A stretch of 25,289 bases of DNA from an uncultured Collinsella sp. (GCA_900543845.1 UQTD01000027.1:1-25289), one strand, 5' to 3'. Shown: positions 1 through 7,552, numbered from the stretch's first letter. Notes: a model not told the origin generated them from the sequence alone. Program-made: numbers and translations.

Positions 1-2
1 AG

Positions 3-80
3 CGCCTGAGCTGCCATCTCGAGCACGTCCGCAACCACCCGCTCACCACGCGTCGCTACTATCACCAGATGAACTACTAA
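3..80 (+). CDS. C-terminal end of an unidentified protein (partial)
   Basis: An open frame runs in from the left edge and ends at TAA (78-80), giving 25 residues that finish in RRYYHQMNY. A strong intrinsic terminator starts 22 bases after the stop, as expected at the end of a real gene. The fragment is basic and rich in aromatic residues. I do not recognise the family and too little is visible to assign a function. Confidence 0.45.
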   Translation, partial: RLSCHLEHVRNHPLTTRRYYHQMNY

Positions 81-101
81 TCCTTTCAAATTGCTGCTGT
101 T

Positions 102-148
102 GCCTGCAGGCGAGCTGTTCTGAACGTCTCGCCTGCAGGCTTATTTCT
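102..148 (+). terminator. Rho-independent terminator
   Basis: A perfect 13-bp stem (arms 102-114 and 128-140, GCCTGCAGGCGAG and its complement) has a 13-base loop and is followed by TTATTTCT. It ends the transcript of the gene whose tail lies at 3-80 and separates it from the PTS remnant. Confidence 0.85.
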
Positions 149-161
149 GGGGTTAATCAGA

Positions 162-856
162 ATAGTTGCCCAGTACCTCCTAGTTGCGCTGGTCGCATGA
201 TGGCGTCTATGGACGAGCAAGCATTTGGCATTACGATGCTTGGTCGTCCGCTGTTTACGAGCCTGTTTGTCGGCTTGATCCTTGGCGATGTCCAGCAGGG
301 AGTTATCGTCGGCGCTGCTTTGGAGTCCATGTTCATGGGCGCCATCATGGTCGGCGCGGCGGTTCCTCCCGAGGCTTATGCCTTCGGCGTGCTTGGCTGC
401 GCGTTTGCCGTCATTACGGGTACGGGCACGGCAACTGCCGTCGCGCTCGCCCTTCCCGTCTCCGTCTTCCTTCTCTACTCCGTGATTAACCTTGCAACGC
501 GTATCGTCGCCGCCCATCTGGGATATGACCTGGGAACCAAGTTCCTGCAGCAGTCCGAAGAGAACAACCTTATGTCTCGCATGACGCATGCTGCCGGCGT
601 TCTCGGAATGACCGTTATCGGCGGGATGATTGCGGCGCAGGTCTCGCTGTCCACGGCTTTGACCTTTGATGTGGGTGGTTCGGAGATTGTCCTGCAGGAT
701 CTGTTCGATTCGATCTTCCCCGGTCTGCTGCCTTTGCTGGCAACGTTCGCTTGCGTTGCCCTGTACAAAAAGGGTGTCAAGACCATTTGGATTATTATTG
801 GCATCTTCGCGATCTGCATCATCGGAACGGGCTTGGGAGTGTTCGCGGCGGCGTGA
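162..856 (+). pseudogene. Decayed mannose-family PTS permease: IIC front joined to IID back
   Basis: The open frame from ATG 197 encodes 219 residues. Residues 1-91 look like the start of a mannose-family IIC subunit (GRPLFTSLFVGLILGD, then VPPEAYAFGVLG). From about residue 92 the sequence is the C-terminal part of a IID subunit (INLATRIVAAHLGYDLGTKF, FPGLLPLLATFACVAL, IWIIIGIF), with strong resemblance to ManZ. Normally IIC and IID are separate proteins of about 250-300 residues each, so roughly the back of IIC and the front of IID are missing. The first IIC membrane segment can be read at 162-197 in another frame (IVAQYLLVALVA), ending at a TGA (198-200), which indicates a frameshift. No good start codon or RBS precedes it. 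This could be a true deletion remnant or an assembly join; a functional permease is unlikely. Confidence 0.75.
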
Positions 857-903
857 TGTTGACTGCTATGCTCGCGTGTTGGATAACTAACTAACCGTTT
901 GAA

Positions 904-937
904 AACGGGGCTCGGCGTAAGGCCGGCCCCGTTTTTT
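904..937 (+). terminator. Rho-independent terminator after the PTS remnant
   Basis: The arms AACGGGGC (904-911) and GCCCCGTT (926-933) pair, with further GGC/GCC pairing inside, and a run of six T follows (932-937). It sits 48 bases after the stop of the PTS remnant and probably ended the original PTS operon. Confidence 0.85.
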
Positions 938-1011
938 GTTGAGGGATTTTCCGACCGTCCAAAAATCCACGCTCGCCCATCACCCACGTATCTCTCATCT
1001 CTCATTCGTCA

Positions 1012-1063
1012 CTAATACGAGAGATAACAGAAAGACGAGAGATAAATATGAGAGATAACTGAG
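1012..1063 (+). repeat. 52-bp direct repeat, copy 1 (three AGAGATA boxes)
   Basis: This copy and the one at 1177-1228 match at 47 of 52 positions. It holds three AGAGATA boxes at 1020, 1038 and 1051, spaced 18 and 13 bases apart. An inverted box, TATCTCT, lies upstream at 989-995. The array sits in the gene-free stretch 941-1285, which is AT-rich compared with its surroundings. Probable protein-binding sites for the regulator encoded next door. Confidence 0.8.
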
Positions 1064-1086
1064 CAGCAAAGAGACAAGCAATCATG

Positions 1087-1101
1087 GTATTGTCTCAATA
1101 C
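1087..1101. promoter_or_regulatory. Perfect 6-3-6 palindrome between the two repeat copies
   Basis: GTATTG-TCT-CAATAC is a perfect inverted repeat midway between the two 52-bp copies. It is unlike the AGAGATA boxes, so it may be a site for a different dimeric protein. The role is inferred from position only. Confidence 0.4.
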
Positions 1102-1176
1102 TGATTGTTCTACCAGCAAAAACATGTTTAAATGAAACAAATGGCAGATATCTTATCTTTCATCTCTCACTTATCT

Positions 1177-1228
1177 CTAATATGAGAGATAGCAGAAAGA
1201 TGAGAGATAATTACGAGAGATAACTGAG
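1177..1228 (+). repeat. 52-bp direct repeat, copy 2 (three AGAGATA boxes)
   Basis: Second copy of the 52-bp unit, with AGAGATA boxes at 1185, 1203 and 1216, the same 18- and 13-base spacing as copy 1 and a copy-to-copy distance of 165 bases. An inverted TATCTCT (1172-1178) faces the first box and makes a local palindrome around 1181. The array ends about 60 bases before the start codon of the AlbA_2 protein, a fitting place for autoregulation. Confidence 0.8.
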
Positions 1229-1285
1229 AGACGAAGGAAATCTATTCGCGGTATTCTCCGCCGGGCCGAGCGAAAGGACATGCAG

Positions 1286-2752
1286 ATGAACGAAAACGAG
1301 CTGACCGGTCTGCTCGAGTCTTTAAGGCGCATGGGCTCGGACGATCTTAACGTCGAGGTCAAGGAGAGCGCCACGACGCTTTCCCGCGACGTATGGGAAA
1401 CGGTTAGCGCATTCGCGAATACCGCTGGCGGAATTATCGTGCTCGGCGTGAGCGAGCGCGCGGGCTTTGTCCCGGTTGAGAACTTTGAGACCGAGAAGGT
1501 GCTCAACCAATTCGTAGCGGGCATGGGTGATGCCGGCGGGCGCGGAAAACTGGCCAATCCGCCCAAATACACCATTGAACGCGTGGAGCTCCAGGGCACC
1601 GTGGTTCTGGTCATCACGATTGAGGAGCTCGACCCGTCGAGCAAGCCCTGCTATGTAATAGAACGCGGCGCCCAGGGCGGCAGCTACAAACGCATCGATG
1701 ACAAAGATGTCCCGCTTTCGTCGACTGAGGTCCTGTCCTTGTCATCGTATGAACGGACGAGCCCCAGTGATCGCGATGCAGTACCCGGCGCGGTCGCAGG
1801 CGATCTTGACGAGGCCCTGGTCGACCGCACGATAGAGCGTGCTTTCTCGCTGACACCCCGTGCAATGCGCGGCGCGCCGGACAAGAAAACGAAGCTGGAG
1901 CGCCTGAATTTCCTCGACTCCCAGGGCAATGTTACTAAGGCCGGGCTCCTGGCCGCGGGTGCCTATCCTCAGCAGTTCTACCCCAAGCTCTTTATCGATG
2001 TGGCGGTCTATGCCGGAACGCAGAAGGGCGCGGCGGGGTCGTTGAGGTTCATGGACCGTACGATTTGCGAGGGAACGTTGGGCGAAATGATCTCGGATGC
2101 CGTCGCGGCGGTCGCCAAGAATTTGCGACGAACCTCGATGATCAAAGGCGTCTCGCGTGTCGACTCGCTGGAGATTCCCGAGGAGGTCCTGCGCGAGGCA
2201 ATTGCCAACGCCGTAATCCACCGAGAATACGGAGACCAGTTCTGTGGGCAGTCGATCGCTGTTGACGTCTTTGATGACCGTATCGAAGTGACGAACCCCG
2301 GCGGCCTATACGGAGGAAAGACTCGCGAGAACCTGTTTGACGGCAGCTCCCGATGTCGCAATGCGACGCTTGTAAAGCTCATGTCGCTTGCCCCATTGCC
2401 CGACGGCGTGGGCTCTCCTGCCGAAGGCAACGGGTCGGGCATTCCAATGATGCTCGACGCCATGCGTGCGCAAGGTCTGGCCGAGCCGTTGTTTTGCCCG
2501 GGTTTCGACCGGTTTAAGGTTGTCCTTTACCGAGCGAAGGTTGAGCAGGTCGATCATGGCGGGGACCTGATCATGGCGGCCCTCAAGCGCTATGACGAGT
2601 TGGGAACGCGCGAACTGGCAGAATGCACGGGACTCACCGTCTCCCAGGTTAGGGCACGCGTCAATGCGCTCATCTCACAGGGCGAGCTTGAACCTACGGC
2701 GTCGGCGACAAGCCGCAACCGCAAGTATCGACTGTCAGAGCGCGTGGAATAA
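1286..2752 (+). CDS. AlbA_2 (Schlafen AAA_4-like) and RecG-C-like ATP-binding regulator
   Basis: The protein is 488 residues with three visible parts. About residues 12-135 form an AlbA_2 domain (LNVEVKESATT, then AFANTAGGIIVLGVSE), a putative nucleic-acid-binding fold. About residues 298-400 form the RecG-C/HATPase_c_4 region (REAIANAVIHREY, NPGGLYGG, GNGSGIPMM). About residues 427-488 form a winged helix (TRELAECTGLTVSQVRARVNAL). This layout is typical of putative transcriptional regulators annotated as ATP-binding or DNA-binding proteins. ATG 1286 is chosen because GAAAGGA (1272-1278) lies 7 bases upstream; ATG 1280 is in frame but too close. The gene stands alone, and the repeated AGAGATA boxes upstream are its most likely target. 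Its ligand and target genes are unknown. Confidence 0.85.
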   Translation: MNENELTGLLESLRRMGSDDLNVEVKESATTLSRDVWETVSAFANTAGGIIVLGVSERAGFVPVENFETEKVLNQFVAGMGDAGGRGKLANPPKYTIERVELQGTVVLVITIEELDPSSKPCYVIERGAQGGSYKRIDDKDVPLSSTEVLSLSSYERTSPSDRDAVPGAVAGDLDEALVDRTIERAFSLTPRAMRGAPDKKTKLERLNFLDSQGNVTKAGLLAAGAYPQQFYPKLFIDVAVYAGTQKGAAGSLRFMDRTICEGTLGEMISDAVAAVAKNLRRTSMIKGVSRVDSLEIPEEVLREAIANAVIHREYGDQFCGQSIAVDVFDDRIEVTNPGGLYGGKTRENLFDGSSRCRNATLVKLMSLAPLPDGVGSPAEGNGSGIPMMLDAMRAQGLAEPLFCPGFDRFKVVLYRAKVEQVDHGGDLIMAALKRYDELGTRELAECTGLTVSQVRARVNALISQGELEPTASATSRNRKYRLSERVE

Positions 2753-2852
2753 ATGCGTTAGTGGACGAGGCGACCCAATAATCGACCCTCAATTGGCGCC
2801 CACTAAGGTAAAGCGGTTGTTGCTCAGTCGACGGTGATGCTGAAGACTCGGC

Positions 2853-3344
2853 TTACGCCGGCATGGCCCCGAACCCGTCCATCAAGAACAGCCTAAGAAC
2901 CAGCTTGATGACATATCCCGGTTTGACTTCTGCCGCGTCAAAGACGTGGCGCTCGGCGAGCTCGCTGCAGTATGCATAGATGTCGCGGATAAGGTCCGCG
3001 CCCGAGAGCGTAAACATGTAGCCTGCGTCCGAAAGCGAATTGGGCGCGGCGGGCAACTTGGCCATGTGGCAGAACGTTTGCAGGTCGGGCGCCATAACAT
3101 TCTGGTAGTCGAGGTGGCCGCCGGCATCCTGTTCGGCAAGCTCCAATTGGCGCACGAAATCCAGCGCCGCTGCCAGCACAAAGCTCGGCGTAGGCGCGTT
3201 GACGTCCTGAGTGGTCGCCACGAGCCTGCCCGCCGCCTGCGTGACAAGCCAAGCGACCTCGCGCTGGCAACGCACGGCCTTGCGCGTAACCGGCTTGATG
3301 GACGAAGAAGAAACGCTCCCCTTAGGCGGATTCGAAGCAGCCAT
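2853..3344 (-). CDS. Hypothetical protein, 163 residues
   Basis: I do not recognise this protein. It has a basic, serine-rich N-terminus of about 25 residues, then appears mainly helical and soluble, with no signal peptide or clear membrane segment and only two or three cysteines. A GGGAGGG ribosome site lies 4 bases before the ATG on the minus strand, which supports translation. It converges on the AlbA_2 regulator, with a spacer of about 100 bases, and runs divergently from the HNH gene. Codon use resembles the neighbours. The wording HLDYQNVMAPDLQTFCHMAK may be useful for a profile search. Confidence 0.7.
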   Translation of the reverse strand: MAASNPPKGSVSSSSIKPVTRKAVRCQREVAWLVTQAAGRLVATTQDVNAPTPSFVLAAALDFVRQLELAEQDAGGHLDYQNVMAPDLQTFCHMAKLPAAPNSLSDAGYMFTLSGADLIRDIYAYCSELAERHVFDAAEVKPGYVIKLVLRLFLMDGFGAMPA

Positions 3345-3559
3345 AAGACCCTCCCATGAACAATCCGGCCCAACAGGCCCGGACGAAACACGTGCTACAT
3401 CAGTATACAGGGAAGTGGGGCAGCGGGGTACAAACGCGCCAGCGGCAAACCGAGAGCATCAACGATGTGCCGATCGCGGAATGAGATCTCGTAATAATTG
3501 ACTCTCGGCCATATTATTGAGGGGCATGACTCGCGCTCGTATGGTTGTAGGTGCTGGCG

Positions 3560-4642
3560 ATGAACGACATTGACCTTGCTGTTCCGTTGATGGATGGACC
3601 AAGCTATGACCGTGCCTGCAGTCTTGTGCCTTCTGAATACGTTGAGGCATGGGAGTGGTTTCTGGGTGAGGAGCAGCGCGGCGGCGTTTGGACCAGCCTT
3701 CCGCACCACACCAAGGAAGATAGCCCTCAGTATCAGTATCGTTTGAGAATTGGCTCGGACTTCTTTCCCGTAACGCGGGATTCAGGGATCTTCTGGCCGG
3801 GCCAGGATCGGGTGAAGCAAGATCCCAATAAGATCTTTGCGCTCTCGGTTCATAACTCCAAAAAGAGCTTCTACACCGATGTGCCTCCGCTCTATTTGGA
3901 CGATGGTACGTGGGTCATTAAGTACTCGGTTCAAGCGCCGGGTACCGTTGGTTTTCGAGACCAGAATTACAACCGTAAAATGCTCAACTGCATGGAATGT
4001 GGCGTCCCAGTCGGAGTCATATTTGCAACCGAGGTGGGCTATAAGGTGCTCGGCCTTGCGTTTGTTGAGCGGTTCGAGCCCGAAAACGGATGGTTTGTTC
4101 TGCACGGTCCTGTTCATAAAGGCGGACCGGACCCACGTTTTGCACCCGACATGAGTTATCTGAAGCGCATGCCCGTCGATATTGAGTTTGCCGGACAGGG
4201 TGCGACCGACGACGAAAAGGTCCGCTATGCGTTAAGGCGCGAGCGATTGGGGCAACAATGGTTCCGCAAGCAGCTCGTTGCCGCCTATGACGGCCGTTGT
4301 GCGGTGTCGGACTGCGGCGTCAGCGAAGCTCTGGAGGCTGCGCATATCGAGAATTACTCGGGACCCAAATCGCAGGTTGCCAGCAACGGCATTCTGCTTC
4401 GGCGCGACCTTCATTCCCTATTTGATGCTCACCTGATTTCGTTTGAGCCTGTTTGTGGTGAATATCGGCTGTGTGGATCGTACCTGCTGGATAAGACCGA
4501 CTACGTTTCCTTTGCGGGTGCGACGCTAAGGCAGCCGAATGAGCATCAGTGGCGACCCAATACGGTGTTTCTTGAGGCCCATCGCATTGAGTTCGATCGC
4601 TCGGAAAAGAAGCGTGAAAAGGCGGGGCTTCTGCCGTATTAG
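3560..4642 (+). CDS. HNH endonuclease with a separate N-terminal domain (predicted restriction-type nuclease)
   Basis: The C-terminal part carries an HNH_2-type nuclease signature: a CAVSDCG pair of cysteines near residue 247, EAAHIENY (first His), ASNGILLRRDLHSLFDAHLI (Asn and last His). The first 230 residues have a patch reading CMECGVPVGVIF followed by a beta-rich stretch (KVLGLAFVERFEPENGWFVLHG); by analogy with HNH nucleases carrying SRA/PUA-like reader domains this could be a DNA-recognition module, but that is inference. The frame opens at GTG 3551; ATG 3560 is preferred because AGGTG lies 6 bases upstream. No methyltransferase partner is visible, so a modification-dependent or solitary nuclease is more likely than a classical restriction-modification pair. 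Confidence 0.8.
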   Translation: MNDIDLAVPLMDGPSYDRACSLVPSEYVEAWEWFLGEEQRGGVWTSLPHHTKEDSPQYQYRLRIGSDFFPVTRDSGIFWPGQDRVKQDPNKIFALSVHNSKKSFYTDVPPLYLDDGTWVIKYSVQAPGTVGFRDQNYNRKMLNCMECGVPVGVIFATEVGYKVLGLAFVERFEPENGWFVLHGPVHKGGPDPRFAPDMSYLKRMPVDIEFAGQGATDDEKVRYALRRERLGQQWFRKQLVAAYDGRCAVSDCGVSEALEAAHIENYSGPKSQVASNGILLRRDLHSLFDAHLISFEPVCGEYRLCGSYLLDKTDYVSFAGATLRQPNEHQWRPNTVFLEAHRIEFDRSEKKREKAGLLPY

Positions 4643-4764
4643 CGTATTTGGTTTTGGCATTCTTTGACGATCGTGTCGTTTGATCGGATCGCGTGGCGAT
4701 GCAATCTCGCGCACGCCCGTCGGTGCATGCTCTTCCTGATTTGTATAGCGAGAGGGGAGCGTGT

Positions 4765-5049
4765 ATGAGCTGGCGAGGCGATGTCGCGATGGGGAAGTAC
4801 GGAAAACTGCCGCGTGCCCTTATCGACAACAATATGTTTCCGAGCGTAGAGGTTGATTGCGGGTCGTTTGTCGTTGCCTGCCCTTGCTGCGGCTCGCAAA
4901 TACCGTGTCTCGACATTCGGTTCATCGATGCGCACGACAAACTCAGTGACGAAGTGAGGAAACGCACGGGCGTTCATATGCCGGTGTATCCGGAGAAATG
5001 CTCTGTTTGTGGCCTCGATATCGTGTACGACGCCGGCGACGAGGGATAG
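4765..5049 (+). CDS. Small zinc-ribbon-like CxxC protein, 94 residues
   Basis: The start is ATG 4765, which has the strong ribosome site AGAGGGGAG 5 bases upstream; the longer in-frame start at 4693 is a GTG without one. Two CxxC pairs are visible, CPCC near residue 39 and CSVC near residue 83, spaced as expected for a zinc ribbon. The rest is mixed charge with no membrane segment. It lies 122 bases after the HNH gene on the same strand and converges on the DUF5710 gene. The function is unknown. Confidence 0.65.
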   Translation: MSWRGDVAMGKYGKLPRALIDNNMFPSVEVDCGSFVVACPCCGSQIPCLDIRFIDAHDKLSDEVRKRTGVHMPVYPEKCSVCGLDIVYDAGDEG

Positions 5050-5087
5050 GTGATGCGGAGGAGCTGGCTGTGAAGGCCTCTCCGTCT

Positions 5088-5774
5088 CTACAAATAAACC
5101 CCCTCACCGAGTTGCCTGTGGAACTCGGCGTGATGGTCGCGTGCCCAGGTAAAGAGCGCCTGGTCAAAGTCGGTGCGCGTGGCTGGGATGCCAAAGACGC
5201 CGGCAACTTCGACGCGAACAAACTCCAGTGCCGGCAGCTTGTTGATGGCGGTGAGGGCAAACGGGGACGAGGGCTCTTCGAGCAGATAGCGACTGCCTTG
5301 CAACGCGTCGCAACTGGTGCACGTGTTGCCGAGCGACGGGGCTTTGGAGGCTCGCGCGCCTACGGGCTTGTAGCCGCAGCGCTTATGAAGGTAGTCGCGG
5401 ATCTCGCCCGGCACGCAGCCAAGAGCGGGCACGATGGCGAGTGCGTTGGCGTTGGCCGTGTCGATGACAATGTGCCCGGCTTCGTTGGGCGCGTGTGCGA
5501 TGGCGATGCTCTCGTCGTTATCGGTTCGATAGGGAATGCCAAAGGCCGCGACCGAGGTCTCTTTGTGACACTTCCAGCACTCGCGCTTGCCCAGTACTAG
5601 AAATATATACGGCGCAGAGGGGTCGGATCGGTCAACACCGGGCAGCCACTCGGCAAAGGGCTCGGGGTTGACGCCGCTGGGTACATACCAGATCTTCTTG
5701 GTCCGGTCCCATTTGGCGCCCAGCGCCTTGGCTTCTTCTTTGTGCGAAAAGGGAACATCGAGCTCGGTGCGCAT
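5088..5774 (-). CDS. DUF5710-domain protein with two CxxC pairs
   Basis: The N-terminal 45 residues match the DUF5710 pattern (LDVPFSHKEEAKALGAKWD, then KKIWYVPSG), a small domain often found in DNA-processing or mobile-element proteins. A CWKC pair and a later CTSC pair may bind zinc, and the middle region looks like a small globular domain. The start at 5774 is preferred over the longer frame (5810) because AAGGAG lies 5 bases upstream on the minus strand. The protein would be 228 residues. The convergent neighbour is another CxxC protein 38 bases away. The biochemical role is unknown. Confidence 0.75.
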   Translation of the reverse strand: MRTELDVPFSHKEEAKALGAKWDRTKKIWYVPSGVNPEPFAEWLPGVDRSDPSAPYIFLVLGKRECWKCHKETSVAAFGIPYRTDNDESIAIAHAPNEAGHIVIDTANANALAIVPALGCVPGEIRDYLHKRCGYKPVGARASKAPSLGNTCTSCDALQGSRYLLEEPSSPFALTAINKLPALEFVRVEVAGVFGIPATRTDFDQALFTWARDHHAEFHRQLGEGVYL

Positions 5775-6062
5775 GGCGGCTCCTTGGTGCTGCAGGTGCA
5801 AGTGGCTCAAGGATACCGCAGGGCGCAGACATCGCGGCGTTTTGCTGAGAAGTTGCGGTGCGGACTGATTGGTTATGCCGATGGATAGATCGGCAAGTAG
5901 ATGGTCGGCTTTTGGCCAGTTGGGCGGTTGGAGCAGCTTGCGGCGCAGTTTTGTGCCTGGCTATTGTTGATGTTGGGGTATTGAATTTGTTTGGCAGCCA
6001 TTTGTCAGGTGAATTGATGTTACGTTGCGATGACGGTTGGGGCTGCCAGCGGATTTGGCGAC

Positions 6063-6101
6063 ATAAAACAAAACAGCTCAGAGAACATAGCCTCTGAGCT
6101 G
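6063..6101 (-). terminator. Terminator of tRNA-Val
   Basis: On the minus strand CAGCTCAGAG pairs with CTCTGAGCTG (plus-strand arms 6074-6083 and 6092-6101) around an 8-base loop, followed by TTTTGTTTTA. It begins 8 bases after the tRNA CCA end. Confidence 0.85.
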
Positions 6102-6109
6102 CGAACATT

Positions 6110-6184
6110 TGGTGGGCGTTAGAAGATTTGAACTTCTGACCTCTTCCGTGTCAGGGAAGCGCTCTCCCCCTGAGCTAAACGCCC
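6110..6184 (-). tRNA. tRNA-Val (anticodon GAC)
   Basis: The minus strand folds as a full cloverleaf. The 7-bp acceptor stem is GGGCGTT/AACGCCC, the D stem is GCTC/GAGC, the anticodon stem is CTTCC/GGAAG with loop CTGACAC and anticodon GAC, and the T arm contains GTTCAAATC. The discriminator is A and the CCA end is encoded. GAC reads the valine codons GUC and GUU. It has its own promoter and terminator. Confidence 0.95.
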
Positions 6185-6213
6185 GATCAAGGGTGCGCAA
6201 GCGCGCAAGGGAT

Positions 6214-6242
6214 AATATAACGGAGCCTGAACTCGGTGGCAA
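6214..6242 (-). promoter_or_regulatory. Sigma-70-type promoter for tRNA-Val
   Basis: On the minus strand TTGCCA (plus 6237-6242) is followed after exactly 17 bases by TATATT (plus 6214-6219), about 30 bases upstream of the tRNA 5' end. This is one of the best promoter matches in the window. Confidence 0.75.
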
Positions 6243-6381
6243 GAACATTTTTAAAAATCGCTTACATTGTGGAATTCGGGGGCTTTGTCGTATCCATTTC
6301 AAAAGAGTCTGCTGCCGCGATTTGGCTGTCGACTAATGCAGGGCCATTGCGGTATCGAGCTATGGAAAGACGCCTGCGGAA

Positions 6382-6404
6382 TTGTCCTACCGATAAGCGG
6401 ACAA
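6382..6404. promoter_or_regulatory. Candidate operator upstream of the EamA gene
   Basis: TTGTCC (6382-6387) and GGACAA (6399-6404) form a perfect 6-bp inverted repeat with an 11-base spacer, 70 bases before the EamA start. It could be a repressor site. No factor can be named, and a repeat this short can arise by chance. Confidence 0.25.
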
Positions 6405-6473
6405 GCCTCCGGCTGGTGCCTTCGCCGTGGTAAAGTAAGCCGAATTGTTTCCAGGCTGTTTCGGGGGAGTGGA

Positions 6474-7496
6474 ATGAGCAAAGAGTGTGTCGAGCAGGTC
6501 GAAGGCACAGGGGCTTCGGTGCCGATGACCGATATATCGAACATTGATGTGCCCGAGGGCACCGACGAGCTCAGCCGCAACACCCGTCGCGCATGGCGCG
6601 ACCGCTTGAACAGCGCTTCGACGCGCAAGATGATCACGGGCGTCTTGGCTACGCTGGTGGGCGGTTCGTTTTGGGGCTTCTCGGGCACCAGCGCGAGCTT
6701 TCTGTTCGATACCTACCACGTCGACACCTTGTGGCTTATGAGCGTGCGTCAGATTCTCGCCGGTCTACTCTTTATGGCCGTGGTTGTTACGCGCGACCGC
6801 GAGCGCCTGATTAAGCTCTGGACCACACCCGCCGATCGCAAGCAGCTGCTGCTCTTTACCGCTTTTGGCCTGCTGTTCAACCAGTTTTGCTATCTTTCGG
6901 CCGTGCGCCTGACCAATGCCGGAACCGCGACGGTGCTCCAGTGCCTGCAGCTCGTTATCATCATGGGCTACACCTGCGTGATCGATCGCCGCATGCCACG
7001 TACTCGCGAAGTCATCGGCATTGGCCTAGCTCTGGGTGGAACCTTTTTAATCGCCACCGGCGGCGACCCCACCAGCCTGAATATCTCGCCGCTTGGCCTG
7101 GCAGCAGGTCTTATGTGTGCGGTCAGCGCCGCGTGTATGGCGGTGATTCCCGCCAAGATCCTGCCCGAATACGGCAGCCCCATCGTCACGGGCTCGGCAA
7201 TGCTCACGGCGGGCGTGATCTCATGTGTCTTCGTGCAGCCTTGGGCGCATATGCCGGCGCTCGACGCCGCCGGCGTCGAGGCGCTTGCGGTGTTCGTGGT
7301 TATCGGCTCGTTTTTTGCTTACATGCTCTATATGCAGGGCGTTAAGGACATCGGCTCGGTGCGTGCGAGCCTCATCGGAACTGTGGAGCCGGTTTCGGCG
7401 ACCATCACCAGCGCCGTTATGCTGGGCACGGTGTTTTTGCCGACCGACCTTATCGGCTTTGCCATGATCATCGTGATGATGTTCCTGACGGTATAG
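6474..7496 (+). CDS. EamA/DMT-family transporter (10 predicted membrane helices)
   Basis: The protein has 340 residues, with a hydrophilic N-terminal tail of about 55 residues followed by about ten membrane helices arranged as two EamA repeats. The repeats are seen in the stretches GGSFWGFSGTSASFLFD (first) and GLAAGLMCAVSAACMAVIPA with ASLIGTVEPVSATITSAV (second); the last is a typical EamA C-terminal motif. Members export small metabolites such as amino acids or take up other small molecules; the substrate cannot be read here. ATG 6474 is chosen because GGGGGAG lies 4 bases upstream. The frame is open back to 6267, but that stretch shows no RBS-supported start and lies close to the tRNA promoter. 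Confidence 0.9.
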   Translation: MSKECVEQVEGTGASVPMTDISNIDVPEGTDELSRNTRRAWRDRLNSASTRKMITGVLATLVGGSFWGFSGTSASFLFDTYHVDTLWLMSVRQILAGLLFMAVVVTRDRERLIKLWTTPADRKQLLLFTAFGLLFNQFCYLSAVRLTNAGTATVLQCLQLVIIMGYTCVIDRRMPRTREVIGIGLALGGTFLIATGGDPTSLNISPLGLAAGLMCAVSAACMAVIPAKILPEYGSPIVTGSAMLTAGVISCVFVQPWAHMPALDAAGVEALAVFVVIGSFFAYMLYMQGVKDIGSVRASLIGTVEPVSATITSAVMLGTVFLPTDLIGFAMIIVMMFLTV

Positions 7497-7527
7497 CTTA
7501 CGCCGCTGCCTAGACGGACGCGGTGTT

Positions 7528-7552
7528 GCACCACAATTCTGCGAATTGGTGC
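7528..7552. repeat. Hairpin without a T-tract after the EamA gene
   Basis: GCACC-A-CAATTC (7528-7539) pairs with GAATTGGTGC (7543-7552), leaving one bulged A and a TGC loop. No run of T follows, so it is not a standard intrinsic terminator. It may protect the 3' end of the EamA transcript or be a palindromic element. Confidence 0.5.

Noticed and set aside
3526..3573. 15-codon frame (ATG after GAGGGG) overlapping the HNH start, possible leader peptide
   Set aside because: Too short to judge, with no regulatory codon run; the ribosome-like GAGGGG is only one base from the ATG.
5858..6097. 79-residue plus-strand frame with one hydrophobic stretch
   Set aside because: It starts at a GTG without a ribosome site, has poor codon use and runs into the tRNA terminator. 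The 288-base spacer 5775-6062 shows no convincing gene.
6267..6473. 69-residue N-terminal extension of the EamA protein
   Set aside because: No ribosome site before 6267, non-coding-like composition, and a strong ribosome site at ATG 6474.
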